From positions 1 through 48,088 of the forward strand of contig JACPTK010000094.1 of NCBI GenBank assembly GCA_016192825.1: a stretch of DNA of 48,088 bases, in the 5' to 3' direction. The DNA is from Betaproteobacteria bacterium. GTDB lineage: Bacteria > Pseudomonadota > Gammaproteobacteria > Burkholderiales > SG8-41. Numbering within the stretch: position 1 is the first letter of the stretch; each line of letters opens with the position of its first letter. Below, piece by piece: positions 16,524-24,821 of the stretch. A program made the translations under genes and the position numbers. The notes beneath the pieces were generated by a model that was given only the letters and a program-made list of their open reading frames with translations, was not told where the DNA came from and searched no databases.

Positions 16524-18257
16524 GTGACCAGTAACGACGGTTATTACGAAGCCCTTTGGCCGCGGTCGCCGCGGCAGACGAAGGTGAAGCCGCTCGCGCC
16601 GCGGCTCGACACGCTCGAGGGCAAGACGATCGCGCAGACGTGGGACTACGTATTCCGCGGCGAGGAAGTGTTCGGCTTCCTCGAGGAGGGCCTGAAGGCG
16701 CGCTTCCCCGGCGTGCGCTTCGTGAGCTGGCGCGAGTTCGGCAACACGCACGGCGGCGAGGAGCGCGAGGTCGTGGCAGCGCTGCCGAGGCGCCTGAAGG
16801 CGTTGGGGGCCGACGCCGTTGTCTCGGGCATGGGCTGTTGAGGGAGCTGCACGCCCGCCGTGTTGCGGGCGAGCGCGGCGGGCGAGGCGGCCGGCGTGCC
16901 GTCTTCGACGCTGGTGTGCGAAGGCTTCCTGCCGCTCGCGACGGCCGCGTCCGTCGGCCTCGGCATGCCGAACCTGCCGGTCGCGCGTGTGATCGGCCAC
17001 CCCGGCCTGCAGAGCAGCGAGCAGCTGCGCAAGAACACGCTCGAAGTCACGCTGCAGCACGTGATCGACAACCTGCTGGAGGCGCCGCGGGCGGTGAAGG
17101 GCGATGCCGAGCCGGGGCCGCGCGACGTGATCGTGAAAGGCGGCTTCGACGCGGTCAACGAATACTTCTGCCAGCACGAGCTCTCCGACGGTCTGCCGAT
17201 CGTGCCGCCGACGCGCGAGAAGGTCGAGGCGTTACTGCGCTTCACCGATCGCGATCCCGGCGAGTCGCTCGGCAGCCTGCTTCCCGACAGCCGCGCGGCG
17301 ACCCTCTGGAGCATCGCGGTGAACGGCGTGATGGCGGGCTGCCGGCCCGAGTACATGCCGGTGCTGGTCGCGCTGATCGAGGCCATGGCCGACCACGCCT
17401 ACGGCGTCGAGCACAGCGGCAACACGCCGGGCGGCGAGACCCTGATCGTTCTCAACGGACCCATCATCAAGGAGCTCGGCTTCAATTACACGCAGGGGGT
17501 AATGCGCGACGGCTTCGTGCCCAACACCTCGGTCGGCCGCTTCTGGCGCCTGTACCTGCGCAACGTCGCCGGCTTCCTGCCGCACAAGAACGACAAGGCC
17601 ACCTTCGGCAATACCTGGCGCGTGGTCGTGGCGGAGAACGAGGACGTCGTGAAGAAGATAGGCTGGACGCCCACCAGCGCCGATTTCGGCTTCCCCGCCG
17701 GCGAGAACACGGTCATGATCTCGCGCCACACCGGCGGCAACCACATCTCGTCGGTCTCGGGCGCTACTGCAGCCGAGTTGATGCCGTACGTGTGCGACGC
17801 GCTGGTCAGGCAGTACTCCTGGCAGCTCATGTTCACGGTGGGGCAGGGCATGGGCACGTTGCGCCCGCAGCTGCTGCTCTCGCCGATCATCGCGGAGACC
17901 ATTGCGGCGTCGGGATGGTCCAAGGCCGACCTGCGCCGCCACCTGTTCGAGCATGCACGCCTCCCCGCGCGCGAGTTCGAGCGCATCCTGCGCGACTGGA
18001 CGCAGAAGCCCATCTGGAGCCTCAAGGAAGAGCACGAGGCCGGGCGGATACCGGGCGTCTTCCACGCATCCGACGATCCCGAGCGCCTGGTACCGCTGGT
18101 GTGGAAGCCCGAGGATTTCCTGGTCACCGTCACCGGCGACCTGACGCGCAACAGCGTCTACATCTTCGCCCACAACGGCGTGCTCGGCTTCCCCGTCGCC
18201 AAGCGCATTCAGCTGCCGAAGGACTGGCAGAAGCTTCGCCAAAAGCGTGAATCGTGA
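16524..18257 (+). CDS. UGSC-family selenoprotein with a long C-terminal extension (UGA read as Sec106)
   Basis: The frame from GTG 16524 (GGAG upstream) meets TGA at 16839-16841 and then continues open in the same frame to 18257. Around the TGA the protein reads GMGC-U-GSCTPAV, the defining UGSC motif with the UGA exactly at U. Flanking segments (LEGKTIAQTWDYVFRG before; GVPSSTLVCEGFLPLA and GLGMPNLPVARVIGHP after) fit one domain split by the codon. The full product is 577 residues: UGSC domain about 1-190, then about 390 residues (from FDAVNEYFCQHELSDGLPIVPP) that I cannot name. Cys105, Sec106 and Cys109 suggest a redox centre. The UGSC family is known from selenoproteome surveys but its reaction is not. 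A stop mutation in a Cys codon is the alternative; the following hairpin argues against it. Confidence 0.88.
16839..16875 (+). promoter_or_regulatory. Bacterial SECIS candidate for the UGSC selenoprotein
   Basis: After UGA (16839-16841) and 10 nt comes CGCCCGC (16852-16858), a 6-nt loop CGTGTT (16859-16864) and GCGGGCG (16865-16871), a perfect 7-bp stem. Beyond an A-A mismatch the stem continues with C50-G73, G49-C74 and U48-G75 (positions 168xx). The loop begins 17 nt after the UGA and has GU at loop positions 2-3, matching the known geometry of SelB-binding elements. All of it is also coding. Confidence 0.75.
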
Positions 18258-18267
18258 GTCGCGAAAT

Positions 18268-18297
18268 AAAAAAGGGCGGCCTCGGCCGCCCTTTTTT
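18268..18297. terminator. Bidirectional rho-independent terminator
   Basis: A-run, GGGCGGCC, 2 nt, GGCCGCCC, T-run: perfect stem arms at 18268-18281 and 18284-18297. Works in both directions between the convergent UGSC gene and glycine-zipper gene. Confidence 0.92.
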
Positions 18298-18309
18298 GCC
18301 GGTTGCGGT

Positions 18310-18753
18310 TCAGTAGCGGCCGCTGCCCAGCACGCCGCCGACGGTCGCACCGATCGCGATGGCTGCGGTATTGCCGCTGCCCCGGCCGATCTGGCTGCCG
18401 ATTGCCGCGCCGATGATGGCGCCGCCCAGCGTGCTCAGCGCGGTACCGCCGCCGTACGCGGCGTAAGCAGGCTCGCCGTAGTACGCCGGGGCCGGCGCGC
18501 TGTAATACACCGGGGCCGGCGCGACGTACACCGGGCGCTCCACGACCACCGTGCGCCGCACCACGACCGGCCGCCGCACGACGACGTGCCGCACGACCGG
18601 GGTAGGGTAGCGGTGCTTCGCCACCACCGCGTTCCGGTGCTGGGCGCGATAGCCGTGCGCCGGCGCCCAGTGCGGCGGGTCCGCAAAGGCGGGTGTAGCC
18701 GCCGTGAACAGCGTGCCGACCGCCAGCGTGCAAATTGTCTTCTTCGTCAACAT
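18310..18753 (-). CDS. Glycine-zipper (YMGG-like) exported protein
   Basis: 147 residues. ATG 18753 follows AGGAGG. A signal peptide (LAVGTLFTAATPAFA) is followed by a His/Val/Arg-rich stretch (HVVVRRPVVVRRTVVVERP), an Ala/Pro/Tyr-rich linker and a C-terminal glycine zipper (GGAIIGAAIGSQIGRGSGN ... GATVGGVLGSGRY). Such zippers pack membrane helices in outer-membrane or periplasmic lipoprotein-like proteins. No lipobox cysteine is present. Function unknown. It shares a bidirectional terminator with the selenoprotein gene. Confidence 0.85.
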   Translation of the reverse strand: MLTKKTICTLAVGTLFTAATPAFADPPHWAPAHGYRAQHRNAVVAKHRYPTPVVRHVVVRRPVVVRRTVVVERPVYVAPAPVYYSAPAPAYYGEPAYAAYGGGTALSTLGGAIIGAAIGSQIGRGSGNTAAIAIGATVGGVLGSGRY

Positions 18754-18883
18754 GGCATCCTCCTTTTCGTGGTTGCCTGTTGCTTAGAATGCCTGAGAGG
18801 GCCGGCAAGTTGTCGGTGAATTTGAAACAGTGTGTATCCAACGGTAACGGCGACGTGATTTATTCACGCTAACGCTCAGAAGC

Positions 18884-19101
18884 AAGGCGAATGGCGAATG
18901 GCGAATGGCGAATGGCGGAAGGCGGGAAACGCAAGGCGAAAGGCGAAAGGAAAAACCGTGAGAGCGGGAGCGCGTCAGGGCGCGAGAGCGAACACTCGGT
19001 TTCCCGATTTCACGATCTCCCGTTTTCACGGGCCAGTCCACCCACTATCCACCATCCACCACCCACGCTGTTCCTGCCAGAGTCCACTCACCACTCACGC
19101 A
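18884..19101. repeat. Heptamer repeat field (GGCGAAT, then CCACCCA/CCATCCA words)
   Basis: GGCGAAT-type units repeat every 7 bp from 18884 to about 18925, with AAGGCGA units at 18933-18950. Then come quasi-palindromic words built on GAGAGCGGGAG and CTCCCGTTTTC, and at 19037-19066 pyrimidine-rich heptamers CCACCCA, CTATCCA, CCATCCA, CCACCCA. 19079-19101 continues with ACTCACC-like units. Several different 7-bp words are stacked in one gap. Confidence 0.75.
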
Positions 19102-19103
19102 CT

Positions 19104-19269
19104 ATGAAGCAGCTGATCGGCAAGATCGACCCGGCCCGCGTCGCGATGATGGATATTCCGCGCCCGCGCGCTTTCCGCCGGCGAGGACGAGCGCAACCGC
19201 GACGTGGATGCCGGCCTGAGCGTCGCCGAGATCGCGAGCAAGGCGTACTTCAGGAAGATCGACGGCTGA
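19104..19269 (+). pseudogene. Gene remnant, possibly of an RraA-like gene (internal deletion)
   Basis: ATG 19104 starts MKQLIGKIDPARVAMMDIPRP, which looks like a genuine N-terminus. At about 19165 the sensible frame changes to ALSAGEDERNRDVDAGLSV-AEIASKAYFRKIDG ending at TGA 19267, which looks like a genuine C-terminus. The two pieces could be the ends of one gene that lost its middle. I think of RraA/aldolase-like proteins (about 230 residues) but this is from memory of style, not a firm match. Alternative: an unrelated small gene with a frameshift. Confidence 0.4.
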
Positions 19270-19343
19270 CGCCGGTCGCGCGGTCTGTCGTCACCTTTAA
19301 TCCATCACCAATGTGAAATAATGCGGCTCAAGGAGGAGAGGAC

Positions 19344-20312
19344 ATGAACAAATCGCTCTGCATTCTCGCTGGACTGACTGCGGCGCTGCTCGCGGCCTCC
19401 GCCGTCGCGCAGAAGTATCCCGAGCGGCCGGTGCGCGTGATCCTGGGCGTGCCGGCAGGCGGCACGCCGGACGTGCTGGCGCGCACGGTGATACCGCGCA
19501 TGTCGGAGCTGCTCGGCCAGTCGCTGGTCGTGGACAACCGCGGCGGCGCCGGCGGGCGCATCGGCGCCGACATCGCAGCGCACGCGACGCCCGACGGCTA
19601 CACGCTGTTCATGACCAGCCCGGGCGCGCTGACGATCGCCCCGCATTTGATCAAGAAGCTTCCCTATAACGCGCTCAGGGATTTCACCCCGATCAGCCTG
19701 ATCGCGACCGGGCCGTTCCTGCTGCTGGTCCATCCGTCGGTGCCCGCGAAGTCGGTGAAGGAGCTGATCGCGCTCGACAAGGCCGCGCCCGGCAAGCTCA
19801 ACTATGCCTCGGCGGGCAGCGGCACCCCGAATCACATGGCGATGGAGCTGTTCAAGAGCATGGCGGGCGTTAATTTCACGCACGTGCCGTACAAGGGCGC
19901 GCCGCTGGCGGTCACCGACCTGCTGGCCGGGCGGGTCAGCGTGACGATGAACTCGATCGGCCCGGTGCTCGCGCACATCAAGGCCGGAAGGCTGCGCGCG
20001 CTTGGCATCGCGGGCTCGAAGCCCTCGCCGGCCCTGCCGGACGTGCCGCCGATCACCGGGTCGGGCGTGCCCGGCTACGAATCGGGGAGCTGGATGGGGT
20101 TGCTCGCTCCGACGAAGACCCCGCCCCGGATCCTCGCGCGGCTGAACGCCGTGGCGGTGAAAGTCGTCCACTCGCCGGAAACGCAGGCGCGGCTGGTAAG
20201 CCTCGGCGCCGTGCCGGTGGGCGACAGCCCGAAGGAATTCGCGGCGCGGATCCGGCGCGAGCACGAGCAGAACGGCAAGGTCGTGAAGATCGCGGGCGTG
20301 CGCATCGAATAG
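19344..20312 (+). CDS. Tripartite tricarboxylate transporter receptor (TctC/Bug family)
   Basis: 322 residues. AAGGAGGAGAG precedes ATG 19344. Signal peptide (LAGLTAALLAASAVA) followed by KYPERPVRVILGVPAGGTPD, the Bug-family mature start. DNRGGAGG, DGYTLF, DFTPIS, GSGTPNHM and HVPYKG follow. Predicted periplasmic carboxylate-binding protein with no permease subunits in the window. It precedes an SDR dehydrogenase by about 120 nt with an inverted heptamer repeat between, so cotranscription is uncertain. Confidence 0.93.
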   Translation: MNKSLCILAGLTAALLAASAVAQKYPERPVRVILGVPAGGTPDVLARTVIPRMSELLGQSLVVDNRGGAGGRIGADIAAHATPDGYTLFMTSPGALTIAPHLIKKLPYNALRDFTPISLIATGPFLLLVHPSVPAKSVKELIALDKAAPGKLNYASAGSGTPNHMAMELFKSMAGVNFTHVPYKGAPLAVTDLLAGRVSVTMNSIGPVLAHIKAGRLRALGIAGSKPSPALPDVPPITGSGVPGYESGSWMGLLAPTKTPPRILARLNAVAVKVVHSPETQARLVSLGAVPVGDSPKEFAARIRREHEQNGKVVKIAGVRIE

Positions 20313-20319
20313 AAGGCCG

Positions 20320-20402
20320 GGAGGTCGTCAGAGCGCGAGATCGGGAGATGGATTAAAGCGTCTCTATTCCGCCCTTCCGATCTCCCGCCCTCCCGCTCTC
20401 AC
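20320..20402. repeat. Inverted GA-rich repeat between TctC and SDR
   Basis: Left arm about 20320-20350 (GGGAGG, GAGCGCGAG, ATCGGGAGAT); right arm about 20378-20402 (CCGATCTCCCGCCCTCCCGC with CTCTCACG). Complementary GA/CT words in 7-8 bp steps face each other across about 30 nt and could fold into a hairpin. Confidence 0.65.
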
Positions 20403-20431
20403 GAAAATCTCCAGATGGCACGAAAAATCAG

Positions 20432-21220
20432 ATGAGCCGATTCAAGGGTAAGGTGGCGGTCGTCACCGGTGGCGGCAACGGCATCGGCGCCGCGACGGCG
20501 ACCCGGCTCGCGACGGAAGGCGCCGCCGTCGTGGTGGCCGACATCGACGAAGCGGGCGCGCGCGGCGTCACCGGGAAGATCGCGGCCGCCGGCGGCAGGG
20601 CCGCCGCCTGCCACGTCGACATCAGGGTGCCGGAGCAGGTCGAAGCGATGTTCGAGCTCGCGCGCCGGGAATTCGGTCCGGCCGGCATCCTGATCAACAC
20701 GGCGGGCGTCGGGGCGCAGAGATATTTTCTCGACACCCCGCTCGAGACGCTGGCGGCGATGTACGACGTGAACGTGAAGGGGACGTTTCTCTGCGCGCAG
20801 GCCGGCGCGCGCGGCATGATCAAGCTCGGCGGCGGGCGCATCGTCAACTTCTCCTCGCACTCGGGCCTGCTCGGCAGCAGCGGGCGCGCGGCCTACGCCG
20901 CGTCGAAAGGCGGCGTGATCGCGCTGACGCGCGTGATGGCGATCGATCTCGCGCAGCACGGCATCACGGTCAACGTGATCGCCCCCGGCCCGATCGCGGT
21001 GCCGCGGCAAAAACACAACGAGGAGCGGCGGGAGGCGTGGCTGAAAGCGGTGCCGCTCGCGCGCTACGGCACCGCCGAGGACGTCGCCGGCGCCGCGTTG
21101 TTTCTCGTCTCGGACGATGCGAGCTACATCACCGGGCAGACGATCTCGGTGGACGGGGGGTTCACCGCGGCGGGGCTGCGGGTGAAGAACCCCAACGACT
21201 ACGACGGCGTCAAACGTTGA
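20432..21220 (+). CDS. Short-chain dehydrogenase/reductase
   Basis: 262 residues, classical SDR. The cofactor motif is TGGGNGIG (13-20), DIDEAG follows beta-2, which favours NAD(H), and NTAGVGA is the NAG motif. The catalytic residues are Ser in FSSHSG and Tyr-x-x-x-Lys in YAASKGG. IAPGPIAVP and the C-terminal DGGFTAAG are typical of 3-oxoacyl-ACP reductase/FabG-like catabolic enzymes. Substrate not deducible. A heptamer inverted repeat follows the stop. It may be functionally linked to the preceding TctC receptor, a common pairing in Burkholderiales, but no further pathway genes are present. Confidence 0.92.
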   Translation: MSRFKGKVAVVTGGGNGIGAATATRLATEGAAVVVADIDEAGARGVTGKIAAAGGRAAACHVDIRVPEQVEAMFELARREFGPAGILINTAGVGAQRYFLDTPLETLAAMYDVNVKGTFLCAQAGARGMIKLGGGRIVNFSSHSGLLGSSGRAAYAASKGGVIALTRVMAIDLAQHGITVNVIAPGPIAVPRQKHNEERREAWLKAVPLARYGTAEDVAGAALFLVSDDASYITGQTISVDGGFTAAGLRVKNPNDYDGVKR

Positions 21221-21228
21221 CTCCGTCG

Positions 21229-21321
21229 AAAGGGAAAAGGTAAAAGGGAAAAGGGAAAAGTGCTTGAAGCCCCGTTTTCTACGCGACCTCCTTTTTCCTT
21301 TTACCTTTTCCCTTTTGCCTT
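21229..21321. repeat. Heptamer inverted repeat between SDR and permease genes
   Basis: Left arm 21229-21260 is built of AAAAGGG words and one AAAAGGT. Right arm about 21289-21321 is the reverse complement, including the odd AAAAGGT unit, giving a perfect match of about 19 bp. The shared irregular unit shows that the two arms are copies rather than independent simple repeats. The loop is about 40-45 nt. Confidence 0.8.
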
Positions 21322-21327
21322 AATCGA

Positions 21328-22077
21328 ATGATCCTGGAGTCGCTTTCCCCCTTCGCGCTCGCGTACTGCGTCGTCGCGCTGCTGCTGGCGTACGGCCTGC
21401 GCGGCAGCACCGGGTTCGGCGGGGCGCTGGGCATGGCGCTGCTGGTGGTGGTGATCCCGATCAAGACGGTGGTGCCGGCGTGGACGCTGCTCAGCATCGC
21501 TTCCTCGGTGGCGATACTGGGGCACGACCGCCGGCACATCGCCTGGCGCGAGGTGATTCCCTTCCTGCCGTGGTGCATGCTGGGCATCGCGGCGGGACTG
21601 TACGTCTTCACGGCGCTCGACGCGCGCACGCTTGCGAACGGCCTGGGTGTCGTCGTATTCCTCTATGCCGTGTACGCGCTGTGGTCCACGTATCGCGCCG
21701 CCTCGGGCTGGCAAGTGCCGGCGCGCCTGCTGAGCTCGGTGTCCGGCATCGTCTCCGGCGCGGTCGGAACCATATTCGGGACCATGGCGACGCCGTTCTT
21801 CGTCATGTACCTGGAAGCCCGAAAGCTGGCGAAGCACGCGTTCCGCGCGACCATGTCCGCGATGCTGCTCGCGCTGGCCGTGGTGCGCGGCGTCGGCTAT
21901 TACGCCGTGGGCGAATTCACCCGCGACGCCCTGATCGTGTTCGCGGCGGCGTTCCCCGTCATGCTGATCGGCATTTACATCGGCAACCGCATCCACCTCG
22001 ACATCGCCGAGCTGGCCTTCAAGCGGCTGGTGGGGGTGACGCTGCTGGCGTGCAGCGTTCCGCTTCTGCTCAAGTGA
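21328..22077 (+). CDS. TauE/SafE-type (TSUP) membrane permease
   Basis: 249 residues with about 7-8 hydrophobic helices and the family marks GLRGSTGFGGALGM near residue 24 and GAVGTIFGTMATPFFVMYL near 147. TSUP proteins export or import sulfur oxyanions or organosulfonates and organic anions across the inner membrane. The ligand is not evident here. ATG 21328 follows immediately after a repeat arm and has no strong ribosome-binding site. The stop overlaps the GTG of the following lactonase-like gene, suggesting coupling. Confidence 0.85.
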   Translation: MILESLSPFALAYCVVALLLAYGLRGSTGFGGALGMALLVVVIPIKTVVPAWTLLSIASSVAILGHDRRHIAWREVIPFLPWCMLGIAAGLYVFTALDARTLANGLGVVVFLYAVYALWSTYRAASGWQVPARLLSSVSGIVSGAVGTIFGTMATPFFVMYLEARKLAKHAFRATMSAMLLALAVVRGVGYYAVGEFTRDALIVFAAAFPVMLIGIYIGNRIHLDIAELAFKRLVGVTLLACSVPLLLK

Positions 22078-23150
22078 CAAGTGACGTGAAGCCGAAATTC
22101 GCGTACGTCGGGTGCTTCACCACCGAGAAGCGCAAGGCCCGGGGCGAGGGGATTGCCGTGTTCCGCATCGATCAGGACACGGGCGCCTGGTCGCAGGTCG
22201 AGGCCTGCGACGCGATTCCGAATCCGTCCTACATCTGCCTGGACCGCACGCGGCGATTTCTGTACTCGGCACACGGCGACAGTTCGGAGATCGGCGCCTG
22301 GGCCGTCGACCCGCGGGCCGGCAAGCTCAGGCTGCTGAACAGGCAGCCGACCGGCGGCGACAACTCGTCCACGGTGGAGGTGGACGCGGGCAACCGCCAT
22401 GTTGTCCTGTCCACCGGCCCCGGCGTGGCGGTGTTTCCGATCAACGCGGACGGCTCGCTGGCGCCGTACACGGATCTCGTCATACCCCAGGGCGAGCCCG
22501 GGCCGTACCGGCGCGAGCAGAAGGGGCCGCACCCCCACCAGGCCACGTTCGACCTCACCGGCCGCTTCGTCCTGGTGCCCGACAAGGGGCTGGACAAGGT
22601 GCTGGTCTATCGCTTCGACGCCATGCACGGCAAGCTCGCACCCTGCGATCCGCCGTTCGTGAAGGCCCGCTACGGCGCGATACCCCGTCACATCACGTTC
22701 CATCCCGCGCGGCCGTACGCCTACGTGGTCAACGAGCAGGACTCCACCGTCAACGCCTACCACTGGGATACCGGCCGCGGCGAGCTCAGGCCTTTCCAGC
22801 GGGTCCCCACGACGCCGACCACCTATGTCGGCGATAACATGGCCGCCGAGATCGCGATTTTGCCCTCGGGGAAATTCCTCTATGCCTCGAACCGCGGGCA
22901 CGACAGCATCGCGATCTTCGCCGTCGACCCGGCGACCGGGATGCTCGACCCTGTCGCCTGGGAGCCGGTCCGGGGCAGGAAGCCGCGGTTCTTCGCCCTC
23001 GACCCGGACGCGAGTCATCTTTACGCTGCGAACGAGGACAGCCACGCCATTGTCGTGTTCCGCATCGATCAGGCGGCCGGCAAGCTCACGCCGACCGGCC
23101 AGGTGATCGAGACGGGAAGTCCCACCTGCATCGTTTTCAAGACGCGATAG
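22074..23150 (+). CDS. Seven-bladed beta-propeller lactonase family protein
   Basis: 358 residues from GTG 22074 (GTGA overlap with the permease stop). GTG 22086, giving VKPKFAYVGCF, is an equally plausible start. Repeated blades show as FAYVGCFTTE, FLYSAHGD, HVVLSTGPG, HPHQATFDLTGRFVLVPDKG, HPARPYAYVVNEQDSTV, KFLYASNRGHDSIAIF and HLYAANEDSHAIVVF. This is the YbhE/6-phosphogluconolactonase-like fold (COG2706). There is no signal peptide. The catalytic role in relatives is lactone hydrolysis, and the physiological lactone here is unknown. Confidence 0.88.
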   Translation: MTSDVKPKFAYVGCFTTEKRKARGEGIAVFRIDQDTGAWSQVEACDAIPNPSYICLDRTRRFLYSAHGDSSEIGAWAVDPRAGKLRLLNRQPTGGDNSSTVEVDAGNRHVVLSTGPGVAVFPINADGSLAPYTDLVIPQGEPGPYRREQKGPHPHQATFDLTGRFVLVPDKGLDKVLVYRFDAMHGKLAPCDPPFVKARYGAIPRHITFHPARPYAYVVNEQDSTVNAYHWDTGRGELRPFQRVPTTPTTYVGDNMAAEIAILPSGKFLYASNRGHDSIAIFAVDPATGMLDPVAWEPVRGRKPRFFALDPDASHLYAANEDSHAIVVFRIDQAAGKLTPTGQVIETGSPTCIVFKTR

Positions 23151-23182
23151 ACAGGATTGACTACTCCAAGAGCGAACTGAAA

Positions 23183-23342
23183 TGGACAGGATACCGTTCA
23201 CCTGAATGACGGTTCCCGGCCTATAAATACCCCTTTTCAGCCTGTCGGCTCGACGGTAACCAGGAGCAACTACCCATGCAGTCACGCCCGCCGTTGATGG
23301 CGCCAAGTCCGACAGGCTGCTAGTCTTGTAAATCCTGTCCAT
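23183..23342. repeat. Nested inverted-repeat element
   Basis: Outer arms TGGACAGGAT (about 23183-23192) and ATCCTGTCCA (about 23333-23342); inner arms CAGCCTGTCGG (23238-23248) and CCGACAGGCTG (23310-23320). The right inner arm with flanks (AAGTCCGACAGGCTGCTAG) recurs exactly at 42561-42579. The outer word also occurs at about 28270 (ATGGACAGGATTC). It resembles a small non-coding mobile repeat. Confidence 0.6.
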
Positions 23343-23379
23343 AGCCGGCTGGATTCCCATAACTGAAAGCGAGCAACCC

Positions 23380-24366
23380 ATGTCCCGATTCGGCCATTCC
23401 TGCCTGTTCAGGCTTGTCGTTGCTGCGGTAGTCGCGGCGGGTGCGGGCATCTGCGCGGCGGCACAGCCGGGCTATCCGACGAAGCCGGTCCGGGTGCTGG
23501 TCGGGTTCAGCCCGGGCGGCGCGACCGACGTCGCAGTCCGGATCATCGGCAAGCAGATCTCCGAAACGTGGGGACAGCAGATCGTCGTCGACAACCGGCC
23601 GGGCGCGGGCGGCCGCCTGGCTTTCGACATCGTGGCCAAGGCGAACCCGGACGGCTATACGCTGCTCGCCACCAGTCCGAGCTTCGCGATCCAGCCGGGC
23701 ATGACGACGAAGCTGCCGTTCGACCCGATCCGCGATTTCGCGCCGATCACGCAGATGACCGCGGCGCCTTACGTGCTCGTGCTGTATCCGGGTGTCGAGG
23801 CGAAGTCGGTCAAGGAGCTGATCGGCCTGGCGAAGGCGAATCCCGGCAAGCTCAACTATGCTTCGGGCGGCATCGGCAGCGCCCAGCACCTCACTGCCGA
23901 GTTGTTCAGCCTCACGGCCGGGATCAATATGGTGCACGTTCCCTTCAAGGGTGCCGTCAGCATCCCCGACATCATCGCAGGGCGGGTACAGATGGTATTC
24001 AGCGGGCTGCCCCAGGCGATGTCCCACGTGCAGGCCGGCCGCCTGCGCGCGGTGGGGGTGACAACGCCCAGGCGCTCGCCGGCGATGCCGACCGTCCCGA
24101 CGATTGCGGAGGCGGGCGTTCCCGGCTACGAGGTGACCGTCTGGTACGGCATTCTTGCGACCGGGCGATCCCCCCGGGCGGTACTGGACAAGCTGAACGC
24201 GGGATTCGTGCAGGCGATCCGGTCCGCCGAAGTCCGCCAGCAGCTCACCGCCATGGGGCTCGAGCCGGTCGGGAACCCTTCCGCCCAGTTCACGGCAACA
24301 GTCCGCTCCGAGATCAAGCAATGGGCGAACGTGATCAGGCGGGCGGGGATCAAGCCCGGCAAGTGA
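23380..24366 (+). CDS. Tripartite tricarboxylate transporter receptor (TctC/Bug family)
   Basis: 328 residues. N-terminal signal peptide (RLVVAAVVAAGAGICAAA) then GYPTKPVRVLVGFSPGGATD, DNRPGAGG, DGYTLL, DFAPIT, GIGSAQHL and HVPFKG, in the order expected of Bug receptors. It is the fourth such receptor in the window, again without TctA/TctB. It stands alone between the propeller lactonase and DUF3301 genes, with repeat elements on both sides, and so is likely its own transcription unit. Confidence 0.93.
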   Translation: MSRFGHSCLFRLVVAAVVAAGAGICAAAQPGYPTKPVRVLVGFSPGGATDVAVRIIGKQISETWGQQIVVDNRPGAGGRLAFDIVAKANPDGYTLLATSPSFAIQPGMTTKLPFDPIRDFAPITQMTAAPYVLVLYPGVEAKSVKELIGLAKANPGKLNYASGGIGSAQHLTAELFSLTAGINMVHVPFKGAVSIPDIIAGRVQMVFSGLPQAMSHVQAGRLRAVGVTTPRRSPAMPTVPTIAEAGVPGYEVTVWYGILATGRSPRAVLDKLNAGFVQAIRSAEVRQQLTAMGLEPVGNPSAQFTATVRSEIKQWANVIRRAGIKPGK

Positions 24367-24379
24367 TGGGTGGTAGGTG

Positions 24380-24485
24380 ATAAGGGATAGGGGATAAGGG
24401 ATAGCGGGTTTAATACCCCGCTCCGCGGGTGCCTTATCCCTTATCCCTTATCCCTTTTTCCGTTATTCCTCATTACTCGTCACTC
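24380..24485. repeat. Heptamer inverted repeat (GGGATAA words)
   Basis: GGGATAA/GGGATAG units from 24383 to about 24408 give G3-N3-G4-N4-G3-N5-G3, a G-quadruplex-like pattern. The right arm at 24432-24457 has three CCCTTAT units, the reverse complement. It continues as CCTCATTACTCGTCACTCGG with a loose 7-bp period (24468-24487). Confidence 0.75.
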
Positions 24486-24487
24486 GG

Positions 24488-24811
24488 ATGGAAATCCTCG
24501 GCATTCTCCTGCTCGCGGCGGTCGCCTGGCTCTGGCTCGACAGCCTGAAGGTGCGCGAGGCGGCGATCCGTGCCGCGCGCGAGGCGTGCGTGGCGGAGGG
24601 CCTGATGCTGCTCGACGACACCGTGGCGATCTCCAGCCTTTGGCCGGCGCGCGACGAAGGCGGGCGCCTCACGCTGCAGCGCGCCTACGATTTCGAATTC
24701 AGTGATACCGGCAACAACCGCCTCAGCGGCGGCGTGGTGCTGCGAGGCCACCGGGTGGTAGTGCTCAACGTGGGACCGCGGCCCGTGCCGGAGGCGAGGA
24801 CGCTTCACTGA
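24488..24811 (+). CDS. DUF3301 family small membrane protein
   Basis: 107 residues with one N-terminal membrane helix (EILGILLLAAVAWLWLDSL), then VREAAIRAAREACVAEGLMLLDDTV and QRAYDFEFSDTGNNRLSGGVVLRGH. The family is common in beta- and gammaproteobacteria and its function is unknown. The stop is 10 nt before the symporter gene in the same orientation, so the two are probably cotranscribed. Confidence 0.85.
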   Translation: MEILGILLLAAVAWLWLDSLKVREAAIRAAREACVAEGLMLLDDTVAISSLWPARDEGGRLTLQRAYDFEFSDTGNNRLSGGVVLRGHRVVVLNVGPRPVPEARTLH

Positions 24812-24821
24812 GGGGTGAGGG

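Noticed and set aside
16556-18250. A 564-codon open frame overlapping the UGSC gene in another frame
   Set aside because: Its translation is Arg/Ala-rich low-complexity shadow protein; the UGSC frame has real motifs on both sides of the TGA.
18884-19101. Possible CRISPR array
   Set aside because: Units are 7 bp with no unique spacers, and no cas genes are present.
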